DNA from: an uncultured Clostridia bacterium
GTDB lineage: Bacteria > Bacillota > Clostridia > TANB77 > CAG-508
Direction: 5' to 3'
DNA: 5,759 nucleotides
NCBI GenBank assembly: GCA_944388635.1
Contig: CALXJN010000035.1
Coordinates: forward strand, 1 to 5,759
The notes under the pieces are model-generated. The model made no database searches. It was given only the letters and a program-made list of their open reading frames with translations, and was not told the origin of the DNA. Positions within the stretch are counted from its first letter, which is position 1. Each line of letters begins with the position of its first letter. Both the position numbers and the translations under genes were made by a program. Positions 1 through 4,231 of the stretch are shown here, piece by piece.

Positions 1-153
1 GGTAAATATGCAAGATATAGAAGTGTAAAAAGAAAATTAAAAAAGAGAGTATATTTATATAAAACAGGGAAAATAAATCTAATGAGTTTAAGTAGTAGTC
101 TTGTCTGCTATAAAAATTTATGTAGTCAAGACATAAAAATACCTATGAAATAG
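1..153 (+). CDS. C-terminal fragment of an unidentified protein, possibly a reverse transcriptase tail (5' end outside window)
   Basis: Frame 1 is open from the first base to a TAG at 151-153, giving 50 residues that are very basic at the start (KYARYRSVKRKLKKR) and end in IPMK. There is no start codon, so the gene begins before the window. The pattern of a basic RxxxRKLKK stretch, then YKTGKINL and a SLSSSLVCYKNL segment, resembles the C-terminal tail of phage- or retroelement-type reverse transcriptases, where a basic helix precedes a K-x-G-[KE]-I-x-[LF]-x-x-[IL]-x-x-S-[IL] segment. That likeness is by eye only; none of the catalytic YxDD region is in view. The base composition matches the neighbours. 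It is followed closely by an inverted repeat that may end its transcript. Coding status is moderately likely; the family is a guess. Confidence 0.45.
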   Translation, partial: GKYARYRSVKRKLKKRVYLYKTGKINLMSLSSSLVCYKNLCSQDIKIPMK

Positions 154-156
154 ATA

Positions 157-213
157 AAAGAGATGAGTTATTCGCTGCACGGATTCACTAAAAATTAAAT
201 AACTCATCTCTTT
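157..213 (+). terminator. Perfect 16-bp inverted repeat, probable hairpin terminator of the upstream gene
   Basis: AAAGAGATGAGTTATT at 157-172 is exactly complementary to AATAACTCATCTCTTT at 198-213. The 25-base loop between them (CGCTGCACGG... to ...TTA) is relatively GC-rich for this window. The hairpin begins three bases after the stop codon of the upstream frame and ends just before the smc promoter, the right place for a transcription stop. It is not a classical intrinsic terminator because only TTT follows the stem and the stem is AT-rich with a long loop. It could instead be a mobile-element end or a structured RNA; the stem itself is unambiguous. Confidence 0.5.
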
Positions 214-226
214 AGCCTAGTCTTTC

Positions 227-255
227 TTGACCTGATTTTTTTGTTATGATATAAT
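227..255 (+). promoter_or_regulatory. Sigma-A-type promoter for smc
   Basis: TTGACC at 227-232 (5 of 6 to TTGACA) is separated by exactly 17 bases from a perfect TATAAT at 250-255. TG at 247-248 adds an extended -10 (TGATATAAT). The start of transcription should fall near 262, leaving a leader of about 25 bases before the smc start at 288. This gives smc its own promoter downstream of the hairpin at 157-213. Confidence 0.85.
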
Positions 256-275
256 GCAAATGGCAAACAATTGTC

Positions 276-281
276 AGGAGG
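276..281 (+). promoter_or_regulatory. Ribosome binding site of smc
   Basis: AGGAGG lies six bases before ATG 288, a full anti-Shine-Dalgarno match at good spacing, and it fixes the start codon of smc. Confidence 0.9.
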
Positions 282-287
282 AAAACA

Positions 288-3200
288 ATGTATTTAAAGA
301 AGCTAGAAATGCAAGGATTTAAGTCATTTGCAGATAAAACAGTGTTAGAATTTTTACCAGGGATAACAACAGTAATTGGACCAAATGGCTCTGGGAAAAG
401 TAATATATCAGATGCAATTAGGTGGGTTTTGGGAGAACAAAGCATGAAATCCCTTAGAGGTTCAAAATCTGAAGATGTAATTTTTGCAGGTACACAAAGT
501 AGAAAATCATTAGGCTTTGCTGAAGTTTCACTTGTGTTTGATAATACGGATAACAAACTTCCAGTAGAATATTCAGAAGTAACAGTTACAAGAAAATTGT
601 ATAGAAGTGGTGAATCTCAGTATTTTATAAATAAAGTGCCATGCAGGTTAAAAGATATATTAGAGCTATTTATGGATACAGGCATTGGAAAAGACGGATA
701 TTCTATAATCGGACAAGGTAGAATAGACGAAATCCTTAGCAATAAATCAGAAGATAGAAGAAATATATTTGAAGAAGCAGCAGGAATTGTGAAATATAAG
801 ACAAGAAAAATAGAAGCTGAGAAAAAGCTAGAGAGAACGAAGCTAAATTTACTTAGAATAAATGATATTTTATCAGAAGTAGAACAAAATTTAGCCCCAC
901 TTAAAACCCAAGCAGAAAAGGCAAAAGAATTTTTAAATCTTCGTGAAGAATTGAAAAGTATAGAAGTTGGCTTATTTATATATAATATTTCTACATATAA
1001 AGAAAAATTAGAAAAAATAATAGAAGATGAAAATATTTTAAATTCTCAAAATGAAAATGAGAATATAGAATTAGACAAATTAAATGAGCTAAAGAAAAAT
1101 TTAAAAGCAGAAATTGATAATATAACAAACGAAATAGAAAGCATTCAGAATAAAACATCTAACACAGTAGAGGAAAAAGAGAAAATTAATTCTGAAATAA
1201 AAGTATGTAATGAAAGAATAGTGAACAATAAAGAAAATTATTCAAGATATGAAAAAGAAATAGAAGATATAGAAAATAGAAATAAAGAATTAGAAGAGGA
1301 AAAATCTCAAAAAGCAGAGAAAAAGGAGAAGCTTTTTGCAAATAAAGAAAAGTTTGAAAAAGAATTAAAAGAAAAAGAACAAGAACTAAAAAAAACAACA
1401 GAGAAATTATCAGAAAAGGGCAAGGAAATTGAAGATAAGAAGGCTAAAGTTGAAGAATATACAAATGAAAAATATGAAAAGCAAAATGAAATAAACACAC
1501 TTAATGTAACAAATGAAAATATTGATAAAAGAGTAAAAACTTTAAAATATGATATACAAGTCGGAATATCTGAACTTGATAGTACTAATTTAAGTAGTCA
1601 AGAAATAGCAAAAGCGTTTAAAGAGATAGAAGAAAAGAAAGATAAAATAACAAAAAGACTTGAAGAAATTAATAAAACTAAAGAAGATGAAGAGCAAAAA
1701 ATAAAAAATTATGAAAAAGATATAAATAGCATGCAGTCAGATTATAGAATAAAAGAGTCAAGATTAAAATTTTTGATAGAAACAGAAAAGGAAAAAGAAG
1801 GATATTCAAAAGCGATAAAATCTCTTTTAATTGCATGCGATAAAGATGAAAAGCTTGGCAAATGTTCAGAGGGAGTTTTAAGTAACTTAATTTCTGTAGA
1901 AAACAAATACCAAATAGCAATCGAAATTGCACTAGGAGCAAGCTTGCAAAATATAGTAACAAAAACAGAAGAAGATGCAAAAATTTTAGTTGAATATTTA
2001 AGAACAAATAATTTAGGTAGAGCATCATTTTTACCAATGACATCAGTAAAAGGGAAAAGACTAGACAAAATTAATGCAAAAAATATTAAAGGGAGTGCAA
2101 TAATTGCCTCAGATATCATTAAATATGATAAAAAATATGAACAAATAATATTAAATTTACTTGGAAGAACAGTCATTGTAGAAGATATGGAAGATGCAAT
2201 TGCACTTGCTAAACAAAATGGATATACATTTAGAATAGTTACTTTAAAAGGAGATATAATAAATGCATCTGGAAGTATAACAGGTGGCTCATATACACAA
2301 AAAACAGTAAACATATTAGGTAGAAAAGAGAAAATAAAAGAGCTTGAAAATGAATTAAAAGAAAATGAAGCTAAAATTAGAGCTAAGCAAGAGGAAAAAG
2401 AAAAAATACAAAAACAAAGTGAAAGATTTGATGAAGAGATAGAAAATCTTTCACAAAGTTTGCAAGAAATTCAAATAACTTATGCAACAGATAAGCAAAA
2501 GCTTGTCTTAGTACAAGAAAACATTGAAAAATTAAGAGAAAGAATTGATAAAGCAAAACTTGAGAAAGAAGAAATAGAAAAACAAAAACAGAAAAATTTA
2601 GAAAAGATAGATAATATAAATAAAATTATTCTTGAAAATTCTAAAATAATGGAAGAATTAAAACTAGAAATTTCAGAATTTGCTAAAGTAAATTCTGAAA
2701 ACCAAAAATATATAGATGACTTAAATTTCGATGTTACAAATTTAAAAATATCAGTATCTTCATTTAATGAAAGTGAGATTTCATTAAACGAGATGACAGA
2801 TAGGATAAATCAAGATATTTTAAACAACAATAAAAGCTTACAAAACAAGAAAAACAATATGGAAAATATAGAAAAAGAAAATGAAGAGTTATCTAATAAA
2901 ATAATTGGGCTAAAAGAAGAAATCAAAAAATTAGATGAAACAATGTTAAATAGTGATGATAGCATAAACAATTTAAAAACTGAGAGAGAAAACAAGAACA
3001 AAAAGTTGACTAATGCTGAAGAAACAATTTTACAAAAAATGGAAATGCTAGACGGCTTAAAAGAAGAGATAATAAAAATAGGTGTAAAAAAAGATAAAGT
3101 AAAAGAAGATATAGACGATATAACAAATAAACTTTGGGAAGAATATGAAATTACACCTAATAATGCCAAAGAATTTAAAAAGCCAGATAATGTTAGCCAA

Positions 3201-3836
3201 ACAACAAAAAAAGTAAATGAACTTAGAAATAGAATAAGAGATTTAGGAAGTGTCAACATAGATTCTATCAAAGAATATAAAGAATTATCTGGTAGATATG
3301 ATTTTATGTGTGAACAAAGATTAGATATTGAAAATACAATGGCTAAATTAAAAAATGTAATACAAGAAATGACATCAATCATGAAAGAACAATTTAGAGA
3401 AAAATTTAGGACAATAAATGAAAACTTTGCCGAAGTTTTTAAAGAATTATTTGGAGGAGGAAGAGCAAGTTTAATATTAGAAGATGAAAACAATATTTTA
3501 GAATGCGGAATAGAAATAATAGTACAGCCACCTGGAAAAAAATTACAAAACATGACACTTTTGTCAGGAGGAGAAAGAGCATTCACAGCAATAGCGTTAC
3601 TTTTTGCAATGTTAAAGATAAATCCGTCACCATTTTGTGTGTTAGATGAGATAGAAGCAGCACTAGATGATGTAAATGTATATAGATTTGCAGATTATTT
3701 AAAGAAATTTGCAAAAGATACACAATTTTTAGTAATTACACATAGAAAAGGAACAATGGAAGCTGGAAATTCTGTATATGGAATTACAATGGAAGAAAGT
3801 GGAATAAGCAAACTTTTATCAATGAAATTAAAATAA
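288..3836 (+). CDS. smc: Chromosome segregation / condensation ATPase SMC
   Basis: This 1182-residue protein matches the length of the Bacillus-type SMC and is complete. The ATPase head is split between the two ends, as in the family. The N-terminal half has the opening MYLKKLEMQGFKSF, Walker A GPNGSGKS at residues 31-38 and the Q-loop region GQGRIDEIL from residue 142, followed by IFEEAAGI. A long Lys/Glu-rich coiled coil runs from about 165 to 504. The hinge lies at about 505-668 and ends in the GSITGGS glycine motif. The return coiled coil runs to about 975. The C-terminal head has LSGGERA at 1092-1098, Walker B with VLDE at 1118-1121 and the D-loop ALD at 1125-1127. Known role of the family: homodimers with the ScpA/ScpB kleisin complex load at parS/ParB sites and align chromosome arms in the cytoplasm. 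Start fixed by AGGAGG six bases upstream. It has its own promoter and terminator, so it appears monocistronic here; ftsY, a common downstream partner, does not follow. Arginine is nearly all AGA/AGG, with one CGT and no CGG. Confidence 0.98.
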   Translation: MYLKKLEMQGFKSFADKTVLEFLPGITTVIGPNGSGKSNISDAIRWVLGEQSMKSLRGSKSEDVIFAGTQSRKSLGFAEVSLVFDNTDNKLPVEYSEVTVTRKLYRSGESQYFINKVPCRLKDILELFMDTGIGKDGYSIIGQGRIDEILSNKSEDRRNIFEEAAGIVKYKTRKIEAEKKLERTKLNLLRINDILSEVEQNLAPLKTQAEKAKEFLNLREELKSIEVGLFIYNISTYKEKLEKIIEDENILNSQNENENIELDKLNELKKNLKAEIDNITNEIESIQNKTSNTVEEKEKINSEIKVCNERIVNNKENYSRYEKEIEDIENRNKELEEEKSQKAEKKEKLFANKEKFEKELKEKEQELKKTTEKLSEKGKEIEDKKAKVEEYTNEKYEKQNEINTLNVTNENIDKRVKTLKYDIQVGISELDSTNLSSQEIAKAFKEIEEKKDKITKRLEEINKTKEDEEQKIKNYEKDINSMQSDYRIKESRLKFLIETEKEKEGYSKAIKSLLIACDKDEKLGKCSEGVLSNLISVENKYQIAIEIALGASLQNIVTKTEEDAKILVEYLRTNNLGRASFLPMTSVKGKRLDKINAKNIKGSAIIASDIIKYDKKYEQIILNLLGRTVIVEDMEDAIALAKQNGYTFRIVTLKGDIINASGSITGGSYTQKTVNILGRKEKIKELENELKENEAKIRAKQEEKEKIQKQSERFDEEIENLSQSLQEIQITYATDKQKLVLVQENIEKLRERIDKAKLEKEEIEKQKQKNLEKIDNINKIILENSKIMEELKLEISEFAKVNSENQKYIDDLNFDVTNLKISVSSFNESEISLNEMTDRINQDILNNNKSLQNKKNNMENIEKENEELSNKIIGLKEEIKKLDETMLNSDDSINNLKTERENKNKKLTNAEETILQKMEMLDGLKEEIIKIGVKKDKVKEDIDDITNKLWEEYEITPNNAKEFKKPDNVSQTTKKVNELRNRIRDLGSVNIDSIKEYKELSGRYDFMCEQRLDIENTMAKLKNVIQEMTSIMKEQFREKFRTINENFAEVFKELFGGGRASLILEDENNILECGIEIIVQPPGKKLQNMTLLSGGERAFTAIALLFAMLKINPSPFCVLDEIEAALDDVNVYRFADYLKKFAKDTQFLVITHRKGTMEAGNSVYGITMEESGISKLLSMKLK

Positions 3837-3865
3837 AGCTATATTTTCTATAAAAAGTAAAGAAT

Positions 3866-3904
3866 AAAAACCTAATTTTAGATAAAACTAAAATTAGGTT
3901 TTTT
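3866..3904 (+). terminator. Intrinsic terminator of smc
   Basis: AACCTAATTTTAG at 3869-3881 pairs perfectly with CTAAAATTAGGTT at 3888-3900 (13 bp, 6-base loop ATAAAA) and is followed by a T run to 3904. It begins about 30 bases after the smc stop. The A run at 3866-3870 extends the pairing with the T run and could let the hairpin act on the opposite strand too, although no minus-strand gene is seen. Confidence 0.92.
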
Positions 3905-3907
3905 AAT

Positions 3908-4009
3908 GTTGTCAACGGGGACGGTTCTGATTGACAACCTTTATAATATTTTTAATATTTTGTATTTTAATAATTAAAGTTGTCAAACAGAACCGTCCCC
4001 GTTGACAAC
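3908..4009. repeat. Long palindromic element with nested GTTGTCAA repeats (MITE/REP-like)
   Basis: The arms 3908-3938 and 3979-4009 are inverted copies over 31 bases with a single mismatch (position 3930). They flank a 40-base, almost pure A/T centre. The GC-rich core ACGGGGACGGTTCTG stands out from the surrounding composition. Each arm is itself palindromic at its ends: GTTGTCAA at 3908-3915 and TTGACAAC at 3931-3938, then GTTGTCAA at 3979-3986 and TTGACAAC at 4002-4009. The RNA or single strand can thus fold either as one 31-bp hairpin or as two small ones with 15-base loops. From memory, GGGGACGGTTCT-type palindromes recur in intergenic regions of clostridial genomes, which would suit a non-autonomous mobile repeat; this was not searched. 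The inner TTGACA at 3931-3936 with TAATAT at 3953-3958 (16-base gap) could also supply a weak promoter for the small ORF downstream. Confidence 0.85.
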
Positions 4010-4020
4010 CACATTTAAAT

Positions 4021-4027
4021 AGGAGGT
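4021..4027 (+). promoter_or_regulatory. Strong ribosome binding site of the 37-codon ORF
   Basis: AGGAGGT, continuing as AGGAGGTG, lies seven bases before ATG 4035. It is the longest anti-Shine-Dalgarno match in the window and the main evidence that the short ORF is translated. Confidence 0.8.
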
Positions 4028-4034
4028 GCATTTT

Positions 4035-4148
4035 ATGGATGATGATGTAACAAAATATGGAGAATTCATTGCTTCTTTTTTTGCATGGAAAACATTGGAA
4101 GAACAAAAAAGAATTGCAAAAAAATTAGAAGAAATAACCAAAAAATAG
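4035..4148 (+). CDS. Small hypothetical protein, 37 residues
   Basis: The ORF runs from ATG 4035 to TAG 4146-4148. The protein starts MDDDVTKYGEFIASFFAW and ends in a Lys/Glu-rich segment (EEQKRIAKKLEEITKK). The charge pattern and spacing of F, I, L and W suggest one acidic-headed, mildly hydrophobic helix followed by an amphipathic basic helix; there is no signal peptide or true membrane segment. I do not recognise a family. Support for translation is the AGGAGGTG site at ideal spacing and an uninterrupted, compositionally normal frame. It lies 25 bases after the palindromic element and 83 bases before the clpC start, in the same direction. A weak promoter inside the palindrome (TTGACA 3931, TAATAT 3953) is the only upstream candidate. 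The clpC promoter follows it, so it is probably not co-transcribed with clpC unless by read-through. Function unknown. Confidence 0.65.
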   Translation: MDDDVTKYGEFIASFFAWKTLEEQKRIAKKLEEITKK

Positions 4149-4166
4149 GAAGTTTTGTCGTATGTA

Positions 4167-4194
4167 TTGAAATTGCTAAAAATTTTGATATAAT
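4167..4194 (+). promoter_or_regulatory. Sigma-A-type promoter for clpC
   Basis: TTGAAA at 4167-4172 and a perfect TATAAT at 4189-4194 are 16 bases apart, with TG at 4186-4187 giving the extended -10 TGATATAAT, the same form as at smc. Transcription should start near 4201, about 30 bases before the clpC start codon. I see no CtsR-like direct heptamer (GGTCAAA) or CIRCE inverted repeat overlapping it, so the usual heat-shock repression of clpC is not evident here. Confidence 0.8.
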
Positions 4195-4215
4195 TGTTTA
4201 CAACTTAAGATTATA

Positions 4216-4221
4216 GAGGTG
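4216..4221 (+). promoter_or_regulatory. Ribosome binding site of clpC
   Basis: GAGGTG, within AGAGGTGAT, lies ten bases before ATG 4232. It selects that ATG, which also gives the canonical Clp N-domain opening (MTYKFTSSAENVI). Confidence 0.75.
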
Positions 4222-4231
4222 ATATTTTTAA

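Noticed and set aside
98..132. Small inverted repeat GTCTTG ... CAAGAC within the first frame
   Set aside because: Only six base pairs with a long loop inside coding sequence; expected by chance at this composition.
790..3210. Internal Lys/Glu-rich repeats in smc as a possible repeat array or CRISPR
   Set aside because: They are irregular and explained by the antiparallel coiled coil of SMC; there are no constant repeats with unique spacers.
1186..3586. Several long minus-strand open frames opposite smc and clpC
   Set aside because: Their Phe/Ser/Leu-rich low-complexity products are what the complement of Lys/Glu-rich coiled-coil codons gives, and none has a convincing start site or recognisable family motif.
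3912..4106. Minus-strand 64-codon frame across the palindrome
   Set aside because: It ends inside the inverted repeat and lies opposite the better-supported 37-codon ORF; the NRPR-like end is just translation of the repeat.
4139..4231. CtsR or CIRCE operator at clpC
   Set aside because: Neither a GGTCAAA direct heptamer repeat nor the TTAGCACTC inverted repeat can be found around the promoter.
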